Part shown: positions 13,341 to 25,924 of the stretch, piece after piece | Numbering within the stretch: position 1 is the stretch's first letter | Layout of the letters: each line of letters starts with the position of its first letter | From: Coffea arabica | Taxonomy: Eukaryota; Streptophyta; Magnoliopsida; Gentianales; Rubiaceae | DNA: 64,000 bases | Direction of reading: 5' to 3' | Assembly (NCBI RefSeq): GCF_036785885.1 | Contig: NC_092312.1 | Span: 10,992,001-11,056,000 of the forward strand | Translations under genes and position numbers: made by a program | The notes under the pieces: model-generated | What the model was told of the DNA's origin: nothing | The model's input: the letters and a program-made list of their open reading frames with translations, nothing else | Database searches by the model: none

Positions 13341-15068
13341 GAAATACGTCATTTTTCATCCCCGCCCCGTTGTCAAATAACTCCTCCCATCCCCCACCCC
13401 CCGTCCCCGCCCCCTCCCCGTTTTCCCCACGGTCCTCCGTTTCCATATTAGATTAACTCTTTTTCTTATATAATACTAAAATCTTAAATCATTTAATTGC
13501 CGTAAAATGAGTATTAGTACATAAGATACCAGAAATTCATATTCAAAGTCTCAGCATAGCTTTACAGCAACATAGAGTTTTTCCCATTAAATAATAGCAT
13601 TTACAGGTCTCATGAACTAATTAGCTAAAGATGACCCGTCCATAATAAGTTATATCAATAGCCATCTAAAAGGATTTAACAACTCAGAATTCAACAAACT
13701 AAAAACACTTAACAATAAATCCAACTTTTCTCTTCATTAATATAGCTCAACAATTTCAGAACATTTGCTCTTCATCAATCTCGAGATGTGATAACTCACT
13801 TGATAAAGTAACTCTGACATTTGATGATAAAATAAAAGAAGAATCTTGTCACCATACTATAGTGTATAACAAATAATTGGAGAAAAATAATTTAGATGAA
13901 TCAAATTTCTTTAATACCTATTCAGTAACACAATCAACATCATCTTCTTAATCCAACAATGTATGACATCCCTTTCGAAGTAGAGCAAGTAGCTGCACCA
14001 AAAAAAGAAACCACTGATTTACTAAATAAAGAAATGCAAAAAAAATTATATAAATTTAAAAGTAGAAGTTAAATTATATCCATGAGTGCTACCTGTCTCG
14101 TATTTCTTTCTACAATACTTGCACACACCATAAAAAATGCCATCTTCACCTTTCTCTCTATCATTTCTTTTTCCTCCTTCAATTTCATATTCATCTTCTT
14201 CTATTGCAACTGTCAAGTAAATTGATTCAACATTCATTGATTGTGGAGTTGATGAATTATCCCCCTGTTCAGATGCAATTACATTTTCAGACTGGTTCAT
14301 TGTGATAAGAAATCTACAAAGACAAAAAAGCAAATAGCACAATAAATGGACTGATCACAAAAAAAGCAAATAACACAATAAATCAAGCTCCATAAAAAAA
14401 ATGCCTAAAATGAACAAACCCAAGTCAAATGAAAAGACCAGAAACAACGGGATGATTTTGTGAGACGATGGAAATTAGCTGAAAAATCAAATAGCAAAAT
14501 TACAATCGGTAGTTCTTAATCTCTAACAACCTAAACACGAAGTATTAGAAAAACAAAAGTAAGTTTTAAGTGCCACAACCCACGACAAAGGAAAGAGACA
14601 TCTAAAGGAATTGACAAAAATTGACAAAAATGGAATCTTAAGCTTTAAGCACCACGGCAAAGGGATTGGCACAGATGCAATCATTTATTCACCATGCGTG
14701 CTTCATTAATCTATCAAGATAAGAATGATAAAGGAGCAAACCTAGAAAGGATTCAACAGCAGATGAAAGCAAAACGTGAATAAGAATGCAGAACAAAGAG
14801 GATGGAAGGTCCAGACCGTGCGACAATCGGCAAATGATGTGAAGGAGCAGCTTTAAAAAATTTAGGGTTGTTTTATGTGTGTTTGTGTATATATATATAT
14901 ATATATATTTTTTTTTTTTTGCAGGGGATAGGGCTGGTGTATGTTGCCCCATCCCTCGTCCCATTTTAAGGTGGGGGGGAATATTTTGCCCCCACCCCCG
15001 TCCTTGCCTCACCCCATACCCCGCCTCATTTCTATCCCCCGGGGCGGGTGCACTTGTTGTCATTCCTA
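13341..15068. mobile_element. hAT-like non-autonomous element inserted in the array
   Basis: It interrupts array unit 5: the array text stops after AAAATGTG and resumes at GTGTTACTATAG. The left end is rich in CCCCGCCCC. The right end, read on the minus strand, starts TAGGAATGACAACAAGTGCA and then CCCGCCCC, like Ac/hAT termini (TAGGGATG...). The left terminus (GAAATACGTCATTTTTCATC) is only loosely complementary to it. The only clear flank duplication is GTG, so the 8-bp hAT duplication is not demonstrated and the left end may be eroded. A BED-finger-like fragment inside supports hAT origin. Confidence 0.65.
14046..14342 (-). pseudogene. hAT transposase N-terminal fragment (BED-finger-like)
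   Basis: A 98-codon frame contains GVCKYCRKKYETGSTHG, which resembles the first half (CxxC) of the BED zinc finger at the N-terminus of plant hAT transposases. An acidic, Ser/Asn-rich stretch precedes it. The downstream histidines of the finger, the catalytic region and the C-terminal dimerisation domain are not visible, and the frame closes directly after the CxxC segment. I read it as a decayed transposase start inside the 13341-15068 element. Confidence 0.5.
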
Positions 15069-17578
15069 GTGTTACTATAGTATTATATTTGAAAAACTTG
15101 CTAATCCAAATATTATTTTTTTAAAAAGGCATTTATGATATATTTTACAAATAATATTTTTTGATACAAAAGGCAATACCTATTCTAACTTACTCTAATG
15201 ATTTTTTATGTTATGTACAAACTTTTCTATTGTACATTTGCTTACAAGGATGAAATGGTGCACTCTTTGCTAATTAGTTTCTAAAGTGTATTCTTTTCAT
15301 TTTGTTTTCGAACCCTTAAATTTTTGGATTTTTTGTTTAGGGATAGTAAATTAAGTTTTAATTTTCAGAAAAACGTGACTTGTAGAAAATCCTATTTCTC
15401 AAATATGATCTATTGAACATTATTATTTTTATCGACGTCATATAGATGTATCTAAAACTTATATATGTTTCTAGAAAATTGGTTTGACACTTACAAAGAA
15501 ACACATGAACGAAGAGTGATGGGGTGCTTGAAGAGGGGATGACATGAAAGCTAAATTTTCTGTTGTATTCGTTAATTTTCAATTTTTTAAACTCAGAAAT
15601 TTATCATCCAATAGTTACACCAAACTACATATATGACATTGCCATTATGAACCTTTTTAAAAAAAAAATTTGAAGGATGTGTTTTTATACTATGGTGAAA
15701 TACAATCAAACCCTTATCATAATTTTCCAAAAAAAAATAAAAGATAAGAAAGATGATTTGGTGTATTAAAAAAATTATCTATAAATCTCTTTTTTCGATC
15801 GGAGATGAAAAGGTTGTTTTGATTTGTGTATGATAGATTAATCTTTAAAACTCAAAAAACCAATACTGACTTTTAAACTCTCGTACAAACAATTAGATAA
15901 CCTTATCCGAGCACGCCTTTAAATTTGAATCCAAATCAATGTGCTTCTTTGTAGTGGTACTAGCAAACATCTCAAACGATTTAAATCTCTCACCGTTGGA
16001 TTCAGATTTTGGTCCCGATTATCAAGAGATTTGATTATTTAACGGCTCTAAGGCTATAGATCAAAGCTACCCAGAAGCATAGGATTATTGTTCGACCAAC
16101 CAACTAACCTTCGTAAACTCCGAAACTCAAAATATCGTTGAACTTTCGTTCCGTAATCTGGTCTATTCTGCGGCGGTGGTGGCTGTGACGGCAGGTGGTG
16201 ATAATAGGTGGAAAATGTTATAAAATTAATTTTTAAAATTTTTTTGTATATATTTGTGAGTTGTTTTGATACATTGTATAGATGATATATTTTTTGAATT
16301 ATTTTTATTTGTGTATTATTATAATATTGTATTTAAAAAATTAATTTTTAAAAAATAGGTTATTCCAAACAGAGTCGAAGATTGTATAAATTAGATATTT
16401 TTTAAGGTATTTTGAAATGTGTTACTATAGCATCACATTTGAAAAACTAGCTAATCCAAACATTATTTTTTAAAAAAGGCATTTATAATATATTTTATAA
16501 ATAATATTTTTTAAAACAAAAGGCAATACATATTCTAACTTACTCTAATGATTTTTTATGTTATGCACAGACTTTTCTATGGTACATTTGCTTACAAGGA
16601 TGAAATGATGCATTCTTTGCTAATTAGTTTTTAAAGTGTTCTTTTCATTTAGTTTCTGAACCCTTAAATTTTTGGATTTTTTTGTTTAGGGATAGTAAAT
16701 TAAGTTTTAATTTTTATAAGAACTTGACTTGTAGAAAATCCTATTTCTCAAATATGATCTATTGAATATTATCATTTTTATCGACGCTATATAAATGTAT
16801 TTAAAACTTATATATGCTTCTAGAAAATTGGTTTGAGACTTACAAAGACACACATGAACGAAGAGTAATGGGGTGCTTGAAGAGGGGACACCATGAAAAC
16901 TAAATTTGCTGTTGTATTTGTTATTTTTGAAATTTTTAAACTTAAAAATTTATCATCCAATAGTTACACCAAACTGCATATATGACATTGCCATTATGAA
17001 CCTTTTTTCAAAAAAAAATTGAAGAATGTGTTGTTATACAGTGGTGAAATAGAATCAAACCCTTATCATAATTTTCTAAAACAGAAAAAGATAAGAAGGA
17101 GGATATGGTGTATTAAAAAAAAAATTATCCATAAATCTCCTTTTTCGGTCGGAGATGAAAAACTTGTTTTGATTTGTGGAGAATAGATTAATTTTTGAAA
17201 CTCAAAAAATTATACTGACGATTAGATAACCTTATCCGAGCATGTTTTTAAATTTGAATCCAAATTCATGTGCTTCTTTGTACCGGTACTAGCAAGCAAT
17301 CTCATACGATTTAAATCGCTCACCGTTGGATTCAGATTTTGGTGCCAATTATTAAGATATCTGATTATTTAACGGCTCTAAGGCTATAGATCAAAGCTAC
17401 CCAGAAGCATATTATCTTTGCTCGACCAACTAACCTTCGTAAACTCCGAAACTCAAAATATCGTTAAACTTTCGTTCTGAAATCCGGTCTAATATGAACT
17501 GGCCGAACCGATTTGATACAGCTTCCATAAAAATAAACGAGTGGAGATGGAAGACGGAGTGAAGACCACTCAGGAGAG

Positions 17579-20500
17579 ATGGAGCAGAGTAGAGCCCCTG
17601 AGGCTCTATTCTCTGACCGGGTAAAAATCAACGGCGTTGTGACGCTGATGACTCTCACCGTCAACGGTCAACTCCGGTGGTCAGATCGTTGCCTGGTTGT
17701 GGAGAAAGAGATTCTCGGATTTGTAGTGAATGGCTCAAAAATTAAAATTAGGACAATTGTTGAAACGGGAGCTGGAATCTGCTGTGGAGGCAATAAAGGC
17801 GCTCTTGTGAGGAAAAATTTCGCTTTTGAGCCGTTATCCGATGATCTCCTTCGGCTTTGGTGTGACAATCTCCAAAACTACATTGATTCTCTCGGTAAAA
17901 GGACCTTTAGTTATTTTCTTAACGGGTATTTATACGTTGCTTGAGTTATGGAACAGCACCCTTTCGTTTTTCTTTTATTCTTTTGGAAAGCTTTGATGTG
18001 TGATTACTTTAATTTACGAGATGACGTTTGAAATATAGGTTTTGTCATTTCGATTGTGATCTGTAGTATGAAATTGCTTCTAGTGCAATTTGATCATTTC
18101 TTTGTCTTAATCTTAGCACCCAATTTTGAATTGTAGTAGCTTTGTGATCAAATGAAGATATTAAACTATGTTAATCTGCAAGGATATAGATGCTTTTGCT
18201 AGTTGTATGGACGTGTGAGTGCCTTAGTGTTTAGTGTTGCCGTGTAAAGAAGGCCTTATTGCCGCCACCTTATTTTGTGGAGGTTGAGATTACATATTTA
18301 ACAATCTTATAATTCTGTTTGAGATTGGCTTGTTTATTTTTTTGGAGCTGAACTTGAGAAGTTCTTATGGGTCAGAGGTCGATTCAAGTACAGCTTTAGT
18401 TGCCTTTATGTGAGTTATATGCTAGCTTTGAAAGTTAATGAGCACTAATTACTGATCGGCCTTGGTTTTATTACTTGACAAAATAATCTCACAATTAGAT
18501 TTTATGAAGACGAGCTATTTGTGTATCAAATAGCATGTTGTCATTTGAGCCCTACCTTAGTTGACTTTTGTCTTTGTTCTCCGAATAACTAAGCAAATGT
18601 TATTTTCGTCTGGATGATTAGGTCGGCCTAAGAGGCTATTTGTGCTTGTAAATCCATATGGAGGGAAGAGATCTGCTTCAAAAATTTTTCTTGATTTTGT
18701 AAAGCCACTTCTGGAGGATGCCAATATCGAAATCACAGTGCAAGGTGAATGATTTTATATGATTCTCCATGTGTCTAATCTGTTAGTAATTAATCTTTTG
18801 TGTGCAGAATACTGTTATAGGATTGGTGATTGCCTGCTAATTATCTCCTGATATGACAGAAACTCAGTACCGGCTACATGCCAAGGAAATTGCTCTCTCG
18901 TTGGAGCTACCAAAGTATGACGGAATTGTCTGTGTGAGTGGGGATGGAATTTTAGTTGAGGTAAGTTGGTCACCTTGGACTGCATAATGATTTGTTACAG
19001 AATTTCCCTCAGCAGAAGGATTTTGAGGGTCAGTTTGGTCTGTGCTTAAAGAGTTCAGATGGATAAAGGGTGGTTTATTGTAATTTTGGTAAAGGCTTTT
19101 CTCCTGTTATAATTTGAGCATTCTGTTCTATAACAGTACCAATGCTGCATAATGAACCATTGCACAATATCAAAATTTGGTTCCTTTCAGAAACACAACC
19201 AGCTCCTGAGATATCCCTTACATAACTCATGCATTCACTAAATTGCCATATCCTGAAGAAAGGAAGTATCTTGAACATGCTGATATATTTTCTCTGGTGC
19301 TTACCGTTCAGATGCTCAAGTTTATAATGTAGCTTAAGTTGTTTTAAGTTTTTCAAACTGTTCACATAATGGGGGAATTTTTGAGCTTTTAATTCTTATA
19401 TTGCTACCTTAGTAGGTAATAAATGGACTGCTTGAAAGGGGGGATTGGAAAACTGCGATAACCATGCCTCTTGGGGTAGTGCCTGCAGGTTTGTCGTTTA
19501 TTTGTTTCTTTTCATTTCAATAACAATTTGATAAAAGAAACAGAATATATTTCTACGTTTACAAACCGTTTCTATCTCCTACCGTTGAAAAGAAAATGTC
19601 AATGAAAGTAGCAATTGATTGCACAGAAAATGATGCCAGAAATTTCATCTACAGGTTATATGTTGGGAACTTACATGGTTTTTGGATGCAGGAACTGGAA
19701 ATGGAATGGCAAAGTCGTTACTGGATTCAGCTGGTGAACCTTGCACACCAGCTAATGCTGTTCTTTCTATAATTCGAGGTTGCTCCAAAATCTTCAGTTA
19801 TACATGTTAAAGATAATATTAACATTTTTGTCCTATAACTCCTCTCAAGTCTCAAAATTTTCACTTAAGAAGTCTTCTCTATGCTCAATATCTGTCAGGG
19901 CATAGGCGTTCACTCGATGTGGCTACCATTTCCCAGGGGCAGACCAAATTTTTCAGTGTGCTGATGCTCGCTTGGGGTGCAACAATAATTTCTGTTACAC
20001 TTTCATTATTTTGAAATAATTTCTTAGATAGATTAATGACTAAATTGTACGTACTTGTTCATGTTTCACAATCACTTTTCTAAGGTCTGGTGGGTGATAT
20101 TGACATTGAATCTGAGAAATACAGATGGATGGGTAGTGCCCGCATTGACTTTTATGTGAGTCTTTGGACCTCTTTTTTCTATTTTTTATGTGTTTCATTT
20201 TTAAAGTTCTATTGAAATATGTGAAGTATGTGCCTACCCTCTTGAGCTCCTGATACATTTGGATCTTGAAACCACATCTGGTAATAGATGTATTGCATGA
20301 GTCTATCATTTCATCATAATAAATTACATAAATGATACAATACTACAACGAGTTTCTCCCTTATTGCTTGTCAATTCGCCTTTACAGCTGCCCAAGTTCT
20401 TTATTCCGTGTGGATATATTCCCTGTATTAACTAGTCTCAGATCTTTACCAGATGTTTTCTGAATGTGATGGTGCACAAGATGAAACTGATTGAATATCT

Positions 20501-22417
20501 AAAATATTGTTGCAAGTCTAAGCAGTCTTTGTACTTTTCATTGCTAATATTCTCCTTTTTTGCCTGTTATCCCCGCAGCTTATGGTTTTGCAGGATTTTG
20601 CCTTTAAAAAAATTTGGCTAATTTGTTTAAGTTCAGATTATACTCTTCAGTTGAAAAATAATTAACAAAATCATCGATAGTGTTCTACACTTGAATGCGC
20701 CTATCAGTTTGGTTTCAATCTGATTCTTTTGCTGAAGAAGATTGTATTAATTAGAAAAATGACTTATGAAAGTTGAAACACAAGAGAATCGTTATCATGA
20801 TCATCAATCCTTTAGAAATGTAGGCGTTGTTACATATAGCATGTCCCTTTTTCGCAATGCTCACTTTATCCAACTATCGCCAGTAAGGGGTTTCATTTTT
20901 CTTTTGCTTTGGGGTCATGGATGATATTGGGAGTTCATAAATATTTTTTCTGTAAATATAGTATCAGTTGCACTCCTTTGCTTTACCCTGATAGGATAGG
21001 AAGAAGCAAGAAAAAGAGGCTGTTTCCCTGATCTTCGTGTCTCACTTTCAGGCCATTCAGCGAATATTTTGTCTGAGGAAGTACAACGGTTGCATAAAGT
21101 TTGTCCCTGCACCAGGATATGAGGCTTGTGGAGAAGTTACCAGCATAGAATGTGAATCTGCTGGTGAAGTCATTCCCAGTGAAGATGGAACTGATAAGTT
21201 GCTCGTCAATGGTCAGCAAAATGGCTATCAAGGTGCTGATATTGACATGAAGAATCTAAACTGGCGGAAGGTTGATGGACCTTTTGTTTCAATCTGGCTT
21301 CATAATGTACCTTGGGGAGGGGAGGACACCATGGCCGCTCCTGATGCTAAGGTCAGGTTCAACTTAGTTCTTAATTTACTGGTGATTTCACTGAATCATG
21401 TGTTTTCCAACGCTAAGAAGTATAAAATATGTGATTGTTGTGGGCATCCTGTGACAGAATATTTTCCTTATTGCTGAAATTGTTTTTGTACTCTTTTTCT
21501 TCTTCGTAATTTTTTTGCTTTTTCCTTCTTTTCTTTTCAAGTGTAGTCTTTGCTTTGTTTTCCAATTATTGGAAACCTTATCTTTTCCAAATCCACCTCT
21601 TTCTCTCTCTCTTCCATGAAAGATTTGGGGCTGCAGTCAGACTTCTGTTTCAAGTATTTTTGCTGAGTGATTTGCAAATGTTTAACTTCTTGGTTCTTTC
21701 TTCCTCTGCTTGATTACAGTTTTCAGATGGTTATCTGGACTTGATTATGGTAAAAGACTGCACCAGGTTGGGGTTGCTAAGATTGATGACTGAACTGAAT
21801 AATGGTGGTCATGTTAAATCGCCACACGTCCAGTACCTTAAGGTGAGTTCCCCGTTTTAAACCTAAATCCTTCTGTATTCTGGTCCTTTAATTTAATCAA
21901 GTCTTGACTGTTTCTGAAGTATTCAATGCAATACCATCATTGAAGGGGGAAATTTTTCTCTGTTTCTATTTCATTATTGTTTATCTTACATAGAAAAGTA
22001 TGTGGTGCTTTTGATGGGTGGAGTTGTTTCTCTTTCAAATTTTTTAGTGATATTTATGAGGATCTCGGAGAACTTTTTGAAGACCATTTCAACCATACAA
22101 TAACCCACCCTAAGAATGAAGGGGGAGCTGAGGAGGAAGAAAAAATGTAGTTTGTACTTTAGAGTAGGCTTTAAGTTTGGACTCCTGTGGCTATCCAGAT
22201 TGCTTTACTTATTCCATATCTGCAGGTGAAGGCTTTCATTTTGGAGCCTGGTCCGCGAAATGATGATCCATCCAAGGAAGGGATCATAGACGTAGATGGA
22301 GAGCTTCTGGCCAGCGGAAAAGGAACGTACAGATGTGACCAGAAGACCCTGTTGGCTTATGAAAAACTCCACATCAATGTGGAGCAAGGATTGGCTACAT
22401 TGTTTTGTCCTATTTAG
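17579..22417 (+). CDS. SPHK1: Sphingosine (long-chain base) kinase, 10 exons, about 487 aa
   Basis: Exons: 17579-17894, 18622-18744, 18860-18960, 19416-19488, 19692-19778, 19899-19976, 20085-20155, 21052-21351, 21720-21842, 22226-22417. All introns are GT-AG and all phases fit. The 487-residue length is close to Arabidopsis SPHK1. The enzyme phosphorylates sphingoid bases to 1-phosphates, lipid signals in guard-cell and stress responses. The diacylglycerol-kinase-type catalytic domain starts near residue 107 with RPKRLFVLVNPYGGKRSA. It contains the nucleotide-binding SGDG (about 173-176, in VCVSGDGILVEV) and the GTGNGMAKS loop (about 205-213); the substrate-side GDIDIESEKYRWMG block follows (exon 7). 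Exon 8 carries a variable insert typical of plant SPHKs. The start ATG has a G at +4. The tandem array ends about 85 bp upstream, so the promoter probably overlaps repeat DNA. Confidence 0.93.
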
Positions 22418-22529
22418 AAGTCAATTTTTCTTTCAATCGATTGGGTTTCCAAATGCAGGCTTTACATTACATATATTGCACAAGATAGCTGTTTGTTTCT
22501 CGCTCGACCCCATGTATACAACCGGTGGC

Positions 22530-22700
22530 GGAGCCACGTATAGTTGTGGGTGGGCAGTTGTGCCCCCTCAACTTTGGTAAAATCACAAAATAGCCTTGGA
22601 AGTTTTGAGAAGTTTTCAATCACGTTATATCTGTCCCCCCTTAAATTTTGTGAAATTACCTTTGACAGTTTCATTGCTCCCTTAACTATTAAGATATCAT
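22530..22700. mobile_element. Relic sharing GGTGGCGGAGCCA with a second copy near 57.9 kb
   Basis: It begins GGTGGCGGAGCCACG and continues with GGGTGGGCAGTTGTGCCCCC, a phrase familiar from dispersed plant repeats. A related start (AGTGGCGAAGCCGGAAC) occurs at 57861. The right boundary and superfamily are not resolved. Confidence 0.35.
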
Positions 22701-23513
22701 CCTGAAATAGCGATTATTTTCTGTTCTATTTCAAGTTATAAAAAGATCGATCCATTTAGATTGAAAATTATTTTAAAAATTTTCTTTAATGTAGCAATTT
22801 TTTTAAAGTCCTAACTCAAATATGTAGAATGATCATATTGCTAAATTAAATTCACAAAATTAAGTTTAATGATACGTATAAGAAACATCATAATAGCAGC
22901 AAATTGCACCCTTAATTTAAGGTCCTACACCACGTAAGGGAATAACCATGAAGTAAAGGAACTAGATAACAATAAAGCAAACATTTTGTCTGTGTCCCAT
23001 TCTAAATAACTAGGACAGAAAACTATGAAGGTTAGAAGGAGAAGATGGGCAAAATATGGATGTATCACAGATAGGAAAATTCACCCATGGATATTGGTGC
23101 AAGTGAAAGGGATATGCATCCCTTAATTACGAGGTTCCTGATTTTAAATTTATGAGAATGAAAAGGATAACGTTGGAAGAGTTTCCCTCACAAGGATTCT
23201 AACACGATTCAAATAGAATTAGTCGCAAACTTTAAAATGATACGAATACTTGTAATTTATATCAAAAAAGATAGGAAAATTTGAAAGAAAGAACTCTACG
23301 ACTGTCGCCTATGATCTAGAGAGTGCAAGAGACTCCAACCCAGTTCGAAATGTACGAAACAAAATAATCAACTTGATGATTGAAGCCATTTTTGTCACTA
23401 GTCTTGCTTGGACGACGGCTAAGCCGGACCAAGCGGCAATCAAAAGCATGATTTAATGGTACGCTACAAGTGACTCTTTCTTGCTTGGCCGCCTTATCCA
23501 TTTTTGTCTACAT

Positions 23514-23975
23514 TAGGAATGTGCAATTTCGGAAAAAAATCGATTTACTGATCCATTTCAATATTAATTCAGAACTTCAAAATCGATAAAAAGGGAAATT
23601 GGAATTTTCGTTTCTAATGGTACGATTAGATTCAAAATTGGGATTATGTTTTACCAAATTTCGATTCCAATTTCGAATTCATAATTCGAAAACGGTAAAT
23701 CTGATTCCTATTTTGAATTCAAATTTGTATATATAAATAAATATGCATAGATATATATTGATATTAATACATATATGTAATATAAAATATTTATATGATA
23801 TAATAATACCTCTGAGTTCTAATCACTAATTATATTATATAATAGTACTATAATAGTGAGTCTAATTAAGTTTGTTGTACGGAAACAAAAATTAGCATCT
23901 AATTTAGCCAGTCGAATTTGGTGAATACGGTAGTTTACCGAATTTTGAAATGAAATCGAAACGAAATTGAAAAGT
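23514..23975. mobile_element. Possible decayed hAT-like element
   Basis: It begins TAGGAATGTGCAATTTCGG, like many plant hAT termini. The body alternates AATTTCG and CGAAATT phrases around an AT-rich centre and ends in GAAATCGAAACGAAATTG. No matching right terminus or 8-bp duplication was found. Confidence 0.3.
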
Positions 23976-25582
23976 TCTTTCTTCATTTTTGTTGCTAAAG
24001 CTTTACGAGCTCTAGTTAAGCTTTTCTGTTCACATGATTGACTCCTTAATTAGTGTTAGAATTAAGCTTCAGCGTTGTTGACCTAAACATCCCCTCATTG
24101 ATGGATCACTGTATATTGTTAGAGTAAATTAGTAAGACTTATTGTGCATCGATATATTGGATTATTTGATTTTCTTATGCTACACAGTGTACGGATCTTT
24201 GTGTACATAAATTCTCCAATCTTATGCTTGTCAATCCTTTCGAAAAGTAAATTACTAATGAGAAGAGCTTATTAATTAATTGATTCTTGTCCTCCATTGT
24301 CTTTTACAATCCAGCCGGGCAAAAGTGATTCTCACCTGAGTATAATTTTTAAAGAATAGATCATGGTCGTTTATTTCTCCAAGGTATTGTCGTTTGCGGG
24401 TGGCTATAAGTTTCTTCTGCAGCTGATTATTGTTGTCGGTTATGTCTAATCTTGTTTGGAATCTAACCTATGTATTTCATTTTTAGAAAAACTCTTTTTT
24501 TCTCAAAAAAAAAAAAAAAGAGTTTTGCTGATGCCAGTTGCCGCGGAGGTGCTGATGTCATCGGTCGGCTGTAGGAGCATTTCTCTCCTTCTTCCCTGTC
24601 CCTTCTCTTCTCTCCCCATTTCCTTCCTTCCTTCTTCCTCCCTCCCTCTCTCTCCCGCCACCTCAGCCTCCCCCCTCCTAATTTTCCTGTGCAACTCTGA
24701 GAGAGTATAATCGATCACATAAAAGAGCATTTAAATCTAAGAGCTGATTCGCTACTAATCAAACATAATTAATCAGTATTCAAAAGTTAAAAGTTTTTCA
24801 TTAATTTGTAAAACTTGGTCATAAATAACATATAAAAACGATAAAAGTTTATGTGATTAAACAAAATGACTTCCAATGAAAATCTCGTCATAACCCCTAT
24901 AGTAGATCTTTTGTGTTAAACCATAAACGGAGAAATAGAAAATGGAAGAAAATGATAACTTTCTCAAATGAGAGTTATGTCACGTTTCAAAAGATAGGAA
25001 TGCTACCGTTAACTTCCATACCTTCTTGTATAATAGGTAGGTAGGTGTGCGGTGGTTGATTCCAAAAGGGGTTTAAAAAAAAAAAAGAGTTATACCAGCA
25101 CCTAAGACAAAATTTCACATTTCACTCCAATGGGTCTAGTAATAAATTGCATAGTCTAGTTATTTATAAAATATATTTTTTTGCATCCTAAATAAAATTT
25201 TTATTATTTTTTATCTCATATATATTATAAAAAAATGATAATAATTATTTTAAATAATTGTATCAAATAATCTCGACACACACAAGAGTGCGCGAGATTC
25301 AGTGTACACAGAAAAGAAATCGCATTCAGATAAGGTTGGAGAATTCGCCCACTGACAGCGACGCCGAGGTCGACCAAAACTCAAACTCAAGTCATCGCCA
25401 AAAAACGACGCCGTCAGCTCCTAGACTAAAATTAACCCCTTCTTCCCTATTCATCAACGTGCTCTTTAAGCCATACTACTACATGTAACACGTATCTGAT
25501 CTCATGCTCACGCGCCCACACCCACCCACCCACACACACACACACACACACTCCTTTCCCCACTGCGTAACAAAACAACACT

Positions 25583-25602
25583 CTTCTCTCTCTCTCTCTC
25601 TC
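25583..25602. repeat. (CT)n run in the presumed VAL 5' leader
   Basis: A pure CT run about 320 bp upstream of the VAL start codon. CT repeats are common in plant core promoters and 5' UTRs. A (CA)n run lies just upstream at about 25532-25550. Confidence 0.8.
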
Positions 25603-25924
25603 AATCCTAAAACCCTCTGCTGAGGAAAACCCAACCCGTAATCAAATCAAATCGTCGCCCTTCACCTCCTTCACTTTCTCTCTCTTTCAATAGAGTTTTT
25701 AAGTTCACATAGGATTTTTACGCTTTTTTACGTTTTTCACGCTTCACCTTATCTACCACGAAAGTTTCATGGTTCGACTTGCACGACTCAATCGACGGAA
25801 CACGTTTTCCTCGATAAATCTTTTTTTTTCCTCTTTTTCTTTGTCGTTTAGGTTTTGGTAATTTATTGTTAGGGTTTTTATGCGGCGGCGGAGGCGGGGT
25901 TTGTTAAAGGTTTATTAGGAAACT

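Larger units (their letters stand above)
8009..17490. repeat. Tandem array of about six ~1.34-kb units
   Basis: The same block recurs head to tail. Unit starts, marked by a phrase close to GGTGGTGATAATAGGTGGAA, fall near 8020, 9353, 10430 (degraded), 11765, 13108 and 16191. Spacing is about 1.33-1.34 kb except unit 2 (about 1.07 kb, internally shortened) and unit 5 (about 3.08 kb because of an insertion at 13341-15068). Conserved landmarks in each full unit include AAGAACGTGACTCGTAG, AAATGGTGCACTCTTTGC, ATTTAACGGCTC and CTCGACCAACCAACTAAC. Units differ by scattered substitutions and small indels. No transposase or LTR feature was found in the unit, so it is either a long-period satellite or a tandemly amplified non-coding element. 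Confidence 0.9.
22418..25924. other. Intergenic region between the kinase and VAL genes
   Basis: It starts with the presumed kinase 3' UTR and ends with the presumed VAL 5' leader. Two repeat relics (22530-22700 and 23514-23975) are listed separately. A CT-rich block lies at about 24580-24670, with a poly-A run just before it. Near 25500-25550 there is a short (CA)n run, and at 25583-25602 a (CT)n run of the kind common in plant 5' leaders. No credible gene is seen; the small frames at 24456-24730 lie on the CT-rich block. Confidence 0.55.

Noticed and set aside
14879-15124. Open frames on both strands at the right end of the hAT-like insertion
   Set aside because: They translate an (AT)n run and GC-rich subterminal repeats of a mobile element.
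8531-15582. Repeated 74-codon minus-strand frames in four array units (8531, 9868, 10932, 15358)
   Set aside because: They recur only because the unit recurs. The first checked begins at TTG rather than ATG, and the unit near 12.3 kb has indels in the same place. No domain is visible.
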